The position numbers and the translations under genes were made by a program. Shown here piece by piece: positions 22,318 to 34,543 of a stretch of 64,000 nt of DNA (within the stretch, counting starts at the first letter, position 1; each line of letters opens with the position of its first letter). The notes under the pieces were generated by a model. The model worked only from the letters and a program-made list of their open reading frames with translations, was not told the origin of the DNA and did no database searches. This DNA is from Blattamonas nauphoetae (taxonomy: Eukaryota; Preaxostyla; Oxymonadida): the NCBI GenBank assembly GCA_033064195.1, contig JARBJD010000002.1, positions 744,001 to 808,000 of the forward strand, in the 5' to 3' direction.

Positions 22318-25300
22318 TTAATACGGTTCCTCAAGGTTTGCGTTGAATGCAGGTTCTTCATCCGAGTCTGACTCGTACTCCATGCCAGGAGGAGGGGTGA
22401 GGATGATGCTGTGCTGAGTGATTTCGAGGGTGTCTTCTGGGATGTCATCCTTCCCGTTGGTGTCTCGAGGATTCCCATCGAGATCCTTCTCGGTCCCTCT
22501 CTTGTGTGTGTCAATTTTGATGACGGTTCGAATGTTGTGTTGTGGCTTCGGTCGCTTCAAGCTGACTTCCTTCGATTCCTGTGTTTCCCCAACCGGTTGA
22601 GGCTGTTGGGTGGAAATGTCCCGTTCAAGGAACGGAGTGTTCCCAGATGCATCATCGAGTCGACGTTGGCTCAACTGTTCCAGACGAACTTTGTAAGCTT
22701 TCATTGCTTTCTTGGAGAGGTTCGGGGGGAGAAGAGTTGAGATGGAATCTACAATGGTGAGAAGCCCTTCCAGACCTTCCTTCTCCTCTTCAACAGACAA
22801 ACGTCCAGGCTTCGGTTTATCTTGCACTTGTCGTGATGACTCGCGCACTTCCACACGAGGAGACGGGAGACTCTCGCAATACGAGAAGCAGAGATCCAGA
22901 ACAGCCTTTGCCGAGGAATGAACGACGCTGCGGAGCATGCTATTCTCGCTCGGCTCCTTCGGGGGCCATTCGCGTGCGATGTACAGGCAGCTCAGAGCAC
23001 ACTGTTCGCGGAGGAGGTTGAACTGCTCCTCGGTCTGCTTTTGGATGTGCAATTGATGGGCCTGTCTCTGCGCGGTGCGGTTGCTCTGCCGTCCAGTTGT
23101 GCTTCCTGAATAGAAAGCGCAATCCAACAAGATCGAATTGGCCGCATTGACCTGCTTCTTTTTGAGGTGTTGGTCGCTGGGAAGTTGCGAGGGGACCATC
23201 GAATCGAGGTTGGCAGTGATGGCCAAGATACACGACACGACAGCAACGTACACATTTCGAGGGCCGAGCATCGAGCGAGGGGTGTTGGTTGTGAGGGCAG
23301 AGAGGATGCTTGTCTTGACCTTCAAGTTTGGTGAAGACGTGCACAATCGACAGAGTTCAAAGAGAACAGCCGTGAGAAGAGCTTGTTCAGGAGATTCTGG
23401 TTCTTGCTTCGTTTTTCTCGGAGTGTCGTTGACATTGCTTGGCTCCTTTCCAAAGAGGACATAATGTGTTGAAGACAGGAGAGGTGCCACCGTCGAGCAG
23501 CAATTCCACTTCAGCTTGGACGATCCTTTCTTGAGGCAGTTGAGGATCCCTCTCAGAACTCGCTCAATTTCATTGGCTCCAAAAATTCTGAGAAATTCCT
23601 TTCGTTGTTTCTCCTGAACCTCCTCAACTGTCATTGTCCCTGGCTCAGAGGAAAACGTTCTCTCTTGGTCGGTGATTTTGAGGCCGATGAATTCGCCTTG
23701 AACTTCGCTCTCGACTTGTTCGAAGCGTGGAAGTTGCATCATCCATTTGTAATCAAGAGCGAGGCGGAGGATGTTCCCAACTCCTCGCACAGAATGGACT
23801 CTGATCTTCTCAACGTCGTTCATTCCCTCCAAAAAAAGAAGAAGTCCGTCTCGGAGTGTCTGGTCGTCGATTTCACCGCAGAACTTAACTGGCTTCAACT
23901 CACCAAAAAGAGTTGCGAGCGCCCAATGCCCCTTGTTCTTGAGAGGAAATGATGATGATGTTGCGAGTGTCCGGAAGGCAACAAGAAGAGAATGAAAGAA
24001 GAGGGGATCGAGGCAGCTGAGGTGTGGGTTCAGAATATAAGACCCTGCCAGTTTCACTCCAAACAAAAGCACGTTATTGGCAGTGTCCGATTCAGCGAGG
24101 AAGGAGAGGATGAGAGAGTGGATGGTGCCCTTCAGAGACGTCCTCTTTTGGAGATCAACGTCGATGTCCGGCCACGAATCGTTCACAATCCCAGCATGCA
24201 CCCAGCGGAGTCCATCAATGGCTCGTTCAGTGAGGAGCCAGTCAGTGCCGGAGAGGCAGATTGGCAGCCATCGGATGACATACTCCTTCCAGAGCCCTCG
24301 GTTGATGATCATGTTGACGAACGTGTTCTGTTGGGAGGGAGACAGAGTAGATTGATCTGCGTGAAGACCGAAAGAAGTCAGAATCGATGAAGGGACAATC
24401 ACTGCTGGAACGAGGGCAACGTCATCAAAGGGATCGGTGAGAATCGTCATTGACAAGGAGAGAGACGAGAGTGGGGACAAGCAAAGGGAGAGAGCGATAT
24501 TTCGGATGTGGATGGTCGCCAGAGAAAATACCCCAGTCACTTCTGGACGATGTAGGAGAGTGGGGATGGAGGAAGGATTCAAAATGGCTTCGATGGAATC
24601 AGAGAGTAACGGAAGGAGGAAGGGCTGAGAGAAGAGGGCACTGGGATAGAATGACATGACTGTCGAGAGGAAGTTGAGACAGTCGTCGATGAAGAAAGGG
24701 TGGGAGTGCTCGAAGGAGGTGGATGTGGTGAAGGTGTGCTTTGTGATGGTCTTCATGACAAGTTGGTACTGTTCGATGACAGCGAAGTGATACAAAAAGA
24801 GCACAACAGCTGTGATGAGGGAGACACTCTGAGGGTTGTCGCAAAGAGCGAGAAGGGCATCAAGATCGGCGGAAGGTGGAAAAGATCGCACAAACGAGCC
24901 GATGAGGCTGAGAGTGCTGATGATCGGAGAATGTTCTGGAATCTGTCGATCCGTTTCCTTCTGCTGTGGCGGGGGTCTTCCAGACAGCGTCTTCAAGTTG
25001 GTCAGTTTGTTGGAAAGTGGGCTAGTCGGAGGCTCCCAGAATGGATCAGTCAGCATCGAGAAGATTCGTCCATTGCGTCTTGAGCGATACAGGAACATGG
25101 CTTCACTTTCGTCCTCCTGTTCCTTCGGTGACTCGTACAGCTTCACGAGAAGCGTGGCTGAGAGGATTTTGAAGAGGCGAGAGTGGAGCTGTTCGTTGTA
25201 CGGCTGGCTGAAGAGTACCCGTCTTGCCTGCCCTCCAAATTCAAAGACGATCCGATGCGAGTATGGTGTTTCGATTGATTGGGCAGATCGGACAAGTGGT

Positions 25301-26704
25301 GGGCTTGTTCGGTTGCGTGGCATCTTCACGGAATAGTTGACGTTCCGCAGACACGACTCCGCAATCATAAACCCGGCCTCGAGGACGATCGGGTTGGTTT
25401 CCTTTTTGAGAAACAGCATCGTTGATTCGTGCACAGAGTGGATCAGTTGAGCCGTCTGATGAACTCTGGCGATGAATGAGCAGTGAACCTTTGTCCCAGG
25501 CAATGGACTCACTGAATTCAGGTTCACACCCACGAGTTCATGCTCCGAGTGAAGGATGAGAGAGGCGATGCACTTCGCAGCATACTCGCGCGTCTGATCG
25601 TCCTCGTCGAAGAGCATCACGGCGACGAGGTTCTCCTTTGAAGGCTGTTCTGATGCAATCGATGACAGCACCGCTGCTGCCTGCTTCAGCGGTTCAGAGA
25701 GACCCGTTCGGGTTGAGGTGGGGCGTGATGCCTGTGCTTGTCGGAGAGTGATTTGTTTGATGGAGCGAGGAAGGAGGATCGACCAATAAGTGGTCAGTTT
25801 GGAATAAACAGCATCGACGAAAGAGTGGAAAAAGTGGAGAGAGAGTCTGCGGAGTCGACTTGCACAACTCTTTTCCTCTCCTTGGATGGAATTATCATCA
25901 AAACGGTAGAATAGCAGGGGGCGAATTAGTTTCATGATAGTATCAACATGAGCGAAGGCTATCGTTGGAAATGCAGAAATAAGTTCAGAGAGGCCACGCA
26001 AAACAGAAAGAATATTCTGAGACGAGATGAGGAAAGGATGAGAATACTGTGAGAACGTCTTCGTGGATTGGTTCTTTATCATCTTGAAATAGGGAAGCAA
26101 AGAATAAAATGCAGTTGTTAAACAATTCTGAAGCCGGTTGCTGAAAATCAGAGGGTGCAGAGTGGTACAAATTTCCTACTGCAGAAACGACCAGTCGTTT
26201 CTCATCCTAGAAATGGAAAATGCACTTACGGAAAAGCTAGAAGGAAATACATTTGATGAAGATGTTTTTAGAATCCGTAAGAAGGTTGAGTGAAGTTTTT
26301 GATAGGACTTAAGAATGAAAGAGAAAAAGGATTTTGAACAGGAAAAAACGACAAACCGTCGAGAGAACTTGAAGTTTGGAGGTTACAGCATAGCCAAGTG
26401 GTCGCAAGCAGGCGGTTGTGAGATGTGGATATGTATTAATCACGTCAACAATGAAAGAGACAATCTCAGGGAGTTGGTGGTCAGGAACAACATTTTTCTA
26501 AAGAAAGCAAAGGATAAGGTAATGAAAAAGATTGTATACATCTTTCGAGCGATATCTATTGAGCAAGAAGGATAGAAAGGGAGAAAGTTTATCTTCTCGG
26601 TTTATCGGCGGAATTACAATTTCATTGGGCTCTCTACGAGGAGAATTGTAAGATTGATGACCTCCTCTACGACCACGCTTCGGTTGAGTTCTCCAAGACG
26701 ACAT
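22318..26704 (-). CDS. HEAT-repeat protein, HEATR6-like
   Basis: Giant solenoid protein of about 1,400 residues. Exons 26704-26540, 26497-26357, 26307-26251, 26206-26048 and 26016-22318; introns are 42, 49, 44 and 31 nt. The start is MSSWRTQPKRGRRGG. The N-terminal ILSVLRGLSELISAFP and IMKLIRPLLFYRFDD resemble the DUF4042 region of HEATR6; further on HWALATLFGELKP, VHSVRGVGNILRLALDYKW and KLKWNCCSTVAPLL match the HEATR6 pattern of conserved C-terminal repeats (compare VQWNVCYALGN). The last 150 residues are disordered, with an acidic end. An alternative splice of intron 3 (23 nt instead of 44) also keeps frame. It shares a 32-nt start-to-start gap with the SART1 gene. The function of the family is poorly known. 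Confidence 0.65.
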
Positions 26705-26736
26705 TGGAAGGAGTGAGGATTGAATGATTATTTGTT

Positions 26737-29130
26737 ATGGATTCAGTGGATTTCTCGATGTCAGATGAGCCTGAACCTCGTGAATTTCGGTCCGAACTCT
26801 CTATCGATGAAGTTAATGCTCTTCGTATTAAAATGGGAAAGAAACCGCTGAGACCTCAAAACTCCACACAAATTCCTGTCTCTGACCAAAGTGACATCTC
26901 TGTCCAACAAGCTCAGCATGAAAAAGAGAATACCCGGAAACAACTTGAGGAAGGCAAAGCGAAGTTTGTCCTGATTATTCGTTTTAAGCACTTTTTTTGA
27001 ACACACATCTTTTTTCTCTTGTTTTCGGCTGATTCTAGAATGATTCAAGGTCAGGAGCAACGAAAGCTGGAAGAAGAAGGCTTGACATTTGTTAAGTCTC
27101 TCAAAGAAGTACCATTTTCATTTGATGACTTCCTAAAATCGTACAATCCAAAACCAGACACTAAGTCAGCGGGACAACAGTCTCACCGTCTTCATTCATC
27201 ATCAATTGATCACAATTCTTCTTTGCGCTCCATTCCGGATCAGCCAAACTATACTTCATGTTTGTCTTCAATTTCATTTCATCATCACCTTTTCATCCTA
27301 GCATCGATTACTGGACTCAAAGTCCGGCATGACATGAACGAAATTGATGTTGGGAAGGATATCATTCTCACTCTGAAAGATTCTTCGGTTTTGTCCGATG
27401 GCGAAGACGAGTTGGAAAATGATTTTATTGTTCAGAAGGGAAAGGATTCTTATCGACAACAAATGAAAAAGCAACAATCGAAACAAAATCCATATTTGAT
27501 GGACGATGAGCAAGAAGATTCTGACGAAATCTTGTCCAAGTATGACGCTGACGAGAAAAGGAAGCAGAGAGAAGAAATGAAAGGCTTCCGGCTTGGGTCG
27601 GAGGTGAGAGCTCCTGCTGCAGAAGAGAAGGAGGAGAAAGAAGGGGAAGACTTGGATGTTATTTATGGCTTTCAGAGAGACTATTTGACTGACGAAGAAA
27701 TTGCGGCACTCAAAAAGAAGCGTCAGAAGAAGGGGAAGAAAACTCGGATGAAAGGCTCTTTTGACATCAGCACGATCATCAACAAGGACGAGGACGCTCA
27801 ATTACCCACAGCAATGTTGAAAGACGAGTCTGTGCCATCCTCCGCCGAGCTGGTTTCAGAAGAAGCCGCCCCTTCAGGAGCATCCTCGTTCGAGTCGCAC
27901 GTGCAGAAGCGATACAACGCGAGCAAGCAGCGATACGAGTCTGTTTTGGATAAGGCTCGTCAGCAAGGCTTGTCACAAGACAACAAAATAGCAGAGACAG
28001 AGATGGGTATCTTTGACTTGTTTGATTTTGGGGAGAACCAGACGCAGCAGAGGATGGAAGGGACGCCGTTTGACGACGAGGAGAAGATCGAGAGTGTCTC
28101 TTGGTTGGGGAAAATGAAAGGGAAATCAAAGGCGGATCGGATGAAGCATCTGAGTGAATTGAAAGAGGAGCAGCCTGACGATCCGCTCTCGTCGGAGAAC
28201 ACGGCTACGACAGAAGAAGGCTTCATTGTGTCGGGAGTGTCTCAGATTGTACGCACAATTGACTCGGTTTTGGAAAGGCAGGAACAACAGCATGCACTTG
28301 AAGAGATGGAGACCTTTGTTGTGAAAGAGGAAACACCAGTCCTCCATTCAAACGTCGCCCCGCACAATTCTCACACCCCGCCGCATACGAGCGGGTGGAC
28401 TGATCTGAATGATCCGGACAACGACGTCCGCGTTGGCACGAAACGGCAATTATCAGAAATTGAAGAATACCAACCGTTTCACGGGCAGAAGGAGATGAAA
28501 TTTGAGGAAGACAAACTCTCAGACCGACCCTCCTCAGACACACCATCGAAAGACCAGAGCGAAATTGGGATGTTCAACGTGCCCGACGTGTCGCGTTCTG
28601 TGGCAGGCGCACTGAAGTACCTCGCCTTCACAAACGAAATTCCAAAGGCAGATTCTGTAGCAGACTACTTCAGCAGCCCGAGTGTGGTGGGGAAGAAGCA
28701 GAAAGGGAAATACATGTCAGCAGACATCATCCTCGCATCCCGCCCGGCCATCACAAGCAGCGCAGACACACAAAGAAGGAAGCCACTCGATCTGAAGACA
28801 GCAACGCCGGAAGAGATTGGAGGAGACATTGACTTGACGAAGAGGAACGAGAAAGGGGAGGAGCTCAGCACGACTGCATATTGGAAGGCGTACTCACACC
28901 AGTTCCACGGAAACGCTCCAAAGTCAAGCAAGAAGACGAAGCAGACCAGAGAACAAGAGAAGAAATTGTTGGCGGCTCGGGCAATGGCCAACGATGATGG
29001 AGTGTTGCCATCAATGTCTCTTTTGAATAAGGTTCAACACAATTCCAAGGAGTTCGGAATTGATTTCGACCCCACTGCTGTTCTCGAAGAAAGTCGAAGA
29101 TTATCAGTGAAGGCTCGAAAGAACAAATGA
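26737..29130 (+). CDS. SART1: U4/U6.U5 tri-snRNP protein SART1/Snu66
   Basis: Spliceosome component that helps recruit the tri-snRNP. The N-terminus has LSIDEVNALRIKMGKKPL, the SART1 start motif, and after an intron of about 80 nt the coiled segment QGQEQRKLEEEG. A second, in-frame intron of 42 nt precedes ITGLKVRHDMNEIDVGKDIILTL, which matches the GLKVxHxxxxFxxGxxxILTLKD signature of the family. The middle is long, acidic and disordered. Near the C-terminus ALKYLAFTNEIP and a Lys-rich block (KSSKKTKQTREQEKKLL), then MSLLNKVQ, follow the Snu66 layout. About 760 residues; normal for the family. Presence agrees with the very intron-rich genome. Confidence 0.85.
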
Positions 29131-29238
29131 TCACTTCATAGAACTTTTTTTTTGATCTCAGACTTAGTCAAGACAAAAAATGGTGGGGATTTCCAGAACT
29201 TTCCTAACCGAAGATATTCTGTAATTAGTCACTCTGAT

Positions 29239-31580
29239 ATGGACGTGTCCAATCAGGAAATTACTCCCAGTGTGATAGCTTCTTCTTTTATCCCTCCACA
29301 GGTGTGACCCCACAAAAGTTAAGAAAAAGGAAAATGAAGCCCTTCTCCACTGTTACGGTTGTTGTATTGGATGAAAGTGACTCTGACACACCAGGTGAAG
29401 CTTCAATTTTGAAAACGGAAGAAATGCCGGCTGAATCGTTCATACAAACGACATCTGTTAGATCTCTCAGAACCCGGAAAAGGGGAGCGTCATTAAAACA
29501 AAAAGACAAAGGGAAACTAATCGATCAAGATTTAAACATGGAAATTGAACGGGAGATCAAGAGATTTAATGATATCCTGACAGGCGCCGAACCATTGTCA
29601 GATCCTTCAGAGGGTATTTCTAGCACACAGAAACTCGACTATCTCTGCAAACGATTTGATCATTTACGGGTTCGTTTAGTCGAACGAATGAATCAACGTG
29701 AAAAATCCACAGCAGAAAGATTCTTTGGAGTACCAGAACCTTGGATGATCGACCTCATCAAGGACTCAGAATCACTTCCAGAACAACAATTGTCCACTGA
29801 AATGATTTTATTGAACGAGACCATTGATGCATATGAAGAAAGGGATAAAATTCGCGAAATGAAAGAACGATCTTTCAAAGAAAAACAAATTGCTCTCGAA
29901 AAACAACGGAAACGACACCGATATAAGCGTCGCCACTTATTAGCACAAGAAACGTTGAAAAGGCAAAAGGATATCGCGGCCCTGTTTACCCGTCCATCAA
30001 AGAAAGGCAGGAAGGCCTCAACTGGCCATCATGTCAAAGAAAACGGCGATGAGCCTCCATCCCGACATTCAAGAAAATCAGCAGCTGTGCAAGACAATAG
30101 AAGAGTGTTCGATGTTTACGATGATTGGAGTGATTGGTATGTTGATCCAGCAATTCAAAAGAAAGCAGAGGTATCCAGTGATGATGACGAGAGTGATTCT
30201 GAACATCGCGTAACAAAGAAAAAGGTGACTCGGCGGACGACCCTGAAGAAGTCGCAATACCCTGGACTCCCCCCTTGGATCAACCAAATCAACCTCCAAC
30301 CACACGTCTCGTTCAATTCCGGCGTCTTCGACCCGCTCTTCGGAGAGAAGGACCCAATGGACGTACTCGGGAGCAGAGAGAACGACAGGCAGACGATCGA
30401 TGTGACGGGAGAGTCGGATGTTGAGGTGATTGGAGATATGTTGAGCGATGAAGAACGAGGAAAACGGATAACGGAGAAGCAGATGATATTGAAGAAAGAG
30501 ATGCGGAAGAAGATCGGCGAGGAGCTCATGTCACTCATCGAGAACGAGATTGTGTCATCTGAGGACGATGAGGTCAAGCAGGAAGAGCCTGTCAGAAGAG
30601 GAGGAGACAATCTGCCTCAACTGCGAATCTGGCGAGGAGAGACAGGGAAGGAGGGGAAGACCATCGCTGAAATTGTGGACAAAACCGGAAAGCTTCACTC
30701 CGACTTTCAGAAGGAACTCAGACGCTTGGAGCAAAAGAAGAGCGCTTTTACGCAACAGGTGAAGACAGAAGAAGCAAAAGAAAAACGCATTTTAGAACAT
30801 CTTCGAGAAGAAATGAAGTTGGGAGCAAAATCGAAGCAGGATCTCGAAGCGTTCAAACAGCACAGAGTCAAACGCGAACGAGAGACGTATGCGCATTTCC
30901 AGCAACTGTCGAAGGAGCTTGGGACAGCAGAAATTGATGTCTACGGGGAATTTGCGCAGACCATCCAACGCGAAACGATGAAACTCATAAACTTCGACAC
31001 TATCCAATCAGAACTCTTCATTCCTCACCTCACTCAGACCGAACTCGAGGAGAACAAACGACTCCGCGCAAAGAATGTCCCGTCCACGTCACATCACATA
31101 CATCAAGGCCACGACAAGGTCGCACCCTTCTCGGCAGACGAGGGGGTGAACGAGATAGTGAGCAGCATCGTCAGCGAAGTGCGTGCACGGAGACAGCGAA
31201 TCGCCGAGACGTACATCATCAAAGAAGAGGCCTGCGACACGTTCACCCCGCAGACAGTCCCGACCACAATCTCCTCCGATGAACTCCCGTCCACGTCGGA
31301 GGAGGAGGAATCGGACAGCAAACTGTCTGCCTCGCTGTCTTCGCTCACGCCGTTGTCTGAAACTCCGTCGGAACGGGAGGCTCGTCTCGAACGGCAGAGT
31401 CATCGGAATGACCGAAATAAACACAATTCTCGCCTCCGAAGACTTTCACAGCGATTCAGCAAGCGGTCTACAGATGACATTTATCTTGATTTTTTCAAAT
31501 ATGCCCGAACAAAGGTGGGCAAACTGATGAAACAGACGAAACAGCAAAACGGTCTCGAAAGGCCGATCTTCATTCAATAA
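29239..31580 (+). CDS. Hypothetical acidic coiled-coil nuclear-type protein
   Basis: Unrecognised protein of about 770 residues. A 32-nt intron (GTGTGATAG to CTCCACAG) joins a short first exon starting at 29239 (MDVSNQEITPS) to the main frame (VTPQKLRKRK). The sequence alternates acidic and basic runs, with several stretches of heptad-like coiled coil (for example KIREMKERSFKEKQIALEK around 29850 and KRILEHLREEMKLGAK around 30790), SxxE/D phosphorylation-like clusters and bipartite basic stretches (KKGRK, KKKVTRRTTLKK). A conserved-looking segment is YPGLPPWINQINL (about 30260). I see no catalytic domain. Composition suggests a nuclear scaffold; that is inference. Confidence 0.55.
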
Positions 31581-31688
31581 CTCAAGACCCACTTCATAGT
31601 TCTTCTTTTCATCGCTGGCAGCCAGTGAATCAACGAAAATGAAAATTCCATTTAAACTGGGAATGCACGTTGTTCACAATACGAGCAG

Positions 31689-32069
31689 ATCAGTTGGTTT
31701 CGATGGGTCGGCAAATTAAAATGAACACGAAGAAAGGGGAGATCATCATTCCACCAAGTATTTTATCCACAGTATGCTCTATTTCCTTCTCAGATTACTC
31801 ATATTATCCCAACTTCATCAGAAAAGCATAGCAACAAGTGAAGTGATTCACCTTTCCCGGAAACTGAAAACAGACAGAAACTGGAGGATCAGAATTCTCT
31901 TCTCCAAAGTGTCACTTCACTAATTGCTATGCTTTTCTGATGAAGTTGGGATAATATGAGTAATCTGAGAAGGAAATAGAGCATACTGTGGATAAAATAC
32001 TTGGTGGAATGATGATCTCCCCTTTCTTCGTGTTCATTTTAATTTGCCGACCCATCGAAACCAACTGAT
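31689..32069. repeat. Inverted repeat, two 158-nt arms with 65-nt loop
   Basis: Arm 1 is 31689-31846 and arm 2 is 31912-32069 on the opposite strand. Pairing is perfect except two adjacent mismatches at 31835-31836 versus 31922-31923. The outer ends read ATCAGTTGGTTTCGATGGG and its complement. The 65-nt loop has no matching sequence. No open frame of note and no clear target-site duplication flank it. It fills most of the gap between the coiled-coil gene (ends 31580) and the importin-alpha-like gene (ends 32242); the flanking bases (31581-31688, 32070-32241) show no gene. Confidence 0.95.
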
Positions 32070-32241
32070 GACAAGACAGAAGAAGAGATGGGATGAATGA
32101 CTTGATCTCAAAAAGTTTCGCTCGTTTTCATCTTTTGTTGGAATAAAACATAGATACACGAGAATGTTGAATATCATCACATCCCAAGGCTCTAAGAAGC
32201 AGAAAAACGTGCAAACTGTTGGAACAAACAGACCAACCCTC

Positions 32242-34324
32242 TCAGAGGAAAATGAGAACCTGTTCCGCCAATCCGCGGGCAGTCTCGTTGCGAGAGTGAG
32301 CGTGCTGTTGGACAACCTCTGCTCCGCGCGTATTCATCAGTTCAGCAACGAGTGGGTCCCGGTCCGACAGTTGGGAGAGGAGGTCAGAATCGTTTTCGGT
32401 TGGAGGTCGGATTTCGATTTCTCGAAGAGCGCCCAAATACATCGAATGCACTGAAAGGATAGTGTTCAAGACGAGGATCACATCTGAGATTTCGTTCACT
32501 GTGACGAGGCTCTTGACGACAAGAACATGAAATCCCGTTGAGTAGAACAGAGAGGCCAGAATGGGAGTGATGGAGTGCCGACTCAGATTGTTGAGGCAGA
32601 CGAGAAGTTCGTGTTTGTTTCTGCTGTTGAGAGATGGGAAGATCGGGGCGAGCTGAGAGAGGAGGTCTTGGAAGTAGAACAGCTGGAGCTGATTCGGAGA
32701 CGCGCAGACGAGGCGCGAGATGGTGATGATTGCGGTGAGCTGGACACGCGGAGTGGGGTGCTGGAGAAAGGGGAAGAAGAGGTTGTGGAGGCGTTCGTCA
32801 ACAAGCTGTTGGATGTACGGTTGGCCCGCTGTGGCGATGTTGGCGAAGAAGTTGAGAGCGAGAGTGGAGACGATGTCATGCCCGTCTTCGAGAGACAGGC
32901 CGAGCATCGGGAGGATGCCAAAAGAGAGGAGTCTCTACGAAACGATGAGGAACAGAAGAAGATAAACGGACATCGATGTTCCTCGGATTTCGGAATGTGA
33001 TGTTTGACAGGTATTCCATTTGGTCGATCAGAGCAGTGTGAGGTTTGGAGATGATGGAGAGGTAGGGGATCATAGATTCGATGGAATGGAAGGTAAAGCA
33101 TCTTGTTTCGAGGATAGTGCAGATTCTTTCTCTGTCGTTTTGGGGAATGAGTGGATATTGGGAGAGGTAGGTTGAGATGAAAGTGCGAAGTTTGTTTGTT
33201 CCTTTAATCTGTGATTTTTCCTCTTCTTCAAAGATTATTTCTTCGAGTGTGTGCAGTAGATGCAGATATTTCGTTGTGAAGAGTTGATCATCGTCTTGGA
33301 TGGCAGATTGAGGCAATGATGCTGGTAGATAACCGTTATCCTCTTTCATGAACAATTGAAGCGATTTTGGAGTATCATCTTGTTGTTTAGTCATTTGAGC
33401 TATCATTCTATCTTCTTCTTCATCCTGCTTCAGCTCAGGCGATAAAAAGGGATCTTGATCAAATTCTGTCAAGGGATTCCGTCGATTGTCTTTCAAGATC
33501 CGTGAAAAAGCAAAAAAGGCTTCGGTAAATTGTTTTGAATCTTGTTGTTTGGAGTGAAGCGACTTTTTGATGATGTTCGAAAGTCTGTGATGAATGTGAT
33601 ACGAATTCAGGTGATCGCGTATTTCGTGGGTTTCGCATGCCATATTTCCAACGGTAGTACAAGCCTAACAGAAATAAAGTTGAGGCAAGGAGCGTACATG
33701 GGCAGAGATGTGAGGAGAATCATCTGAGATCATGGACACAAGAATAGGGAGAATATCGGAGAAAACAATTGTTTCAATGATATCCTTATCGCTCGAACCT
33801 AAGTGAATGTGAGAGAGGATTGAAACAGACACATATTGGCGAGGATATGAGCACTGTAGTACTGAAGGATTGAATGAAAGAAGGAAAGATTACTTTGAGT
33901 GGATAAATTGGATATTGATCAAGTATGGTCTTAATGATGTAAATGATATTTGATACAAGCAGATGACGATATATTGCAGCGAGGGATGTTGGAGTGTCTC
34001 TGTCTAGAAAGTCATGAATATATTCGCGAAAATGATCAGACAATTCACAAATATCTTGATGAGAGATGCAAATGCTTGTGTAAGTGAGTCAGAATCGGTG
34101 AGCTGGAATTGACTGATGACTTCGTCCAATTCACAAATCTTCAGAACAAAGGATATGAGAAGAATGTTGATGAAAGGCATGAAAAACAACCAAACAAGTT
34201 CCATAGACAGAGTACTTGTTGGTGCTTGCCTCAATGAAATTCCTCGGCGTTGTTGTCGAGAATCAATTACAGTCTTCTGAATCTCGCGAATTTGAGATTG
34301 TGCTGTGTCAAGATGTGATGCCAT
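32242..34324 (-). CDS. Importin-alpha-like ARM-repeat protein (divergent)
   Basis: Divergent nuclear-import adaptor-like solenoid. Six introns of about 31 to 58 nt must be removed. The start MASHLDTAQSQIREIQ and then DSRQQRRGISLRQ look like a degenerate importin-beta-binding segment (R-x-R-R, LRK-like). ARM repeats follow: QHPSLQYIVICLYQISF, AHILANMC, the well conserved HACTTVGNMACETHEIRDHL (compare AxWALGNIAGDSxxxRDxVL), ITFRNPRNIDRLLSFGILPML, LNFFANIATAGQPYIQQLVD (compare WxISNITAGNxxQIQxVI) and LLVCLNNLSRHS. About 560 residues, with an insert of about 80 acidic residues in the middle repeats. The tryptophans of the NLS-binding grooves are mostly lost, so cargo binding may differ from classical importin alpha. 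Confidence 0.72.
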
Positions 34325-34543
34325 CGTTCAACTATAACCTGTTAAGCGGAAAATGTGTTAGACACAAGGTTTTGATGGATGGAACGAAAAGAACAAAGAT
34401 TGTGAAGTGATCTGAGTACATCCATTTTGTTTTGATACAATTTTAAAAGGAGAATCTGGAAGCTCTCTCATTTGCGTGCATCCCATCTTCAAATCAACAT
34501 TCAAATAAAAAGAGGCTGATGAATGGAGACCTGATTCTTCATC

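Noticed and set aside
22411-25336. Several plus-strand frames of 60 to 166 codons
   Set aside because: Antisense to the single 3.7-kb exon of the HEATR6-like gene; composition and lack of motifs show them to be shadows.
26207-26229. 23-nt intron in the HEATR6-like gene
   Set aside because: An upstream GT donor makes a 44-nt intron in the same phase, closer to the other introns; the shorter one is kept only as an alternative.
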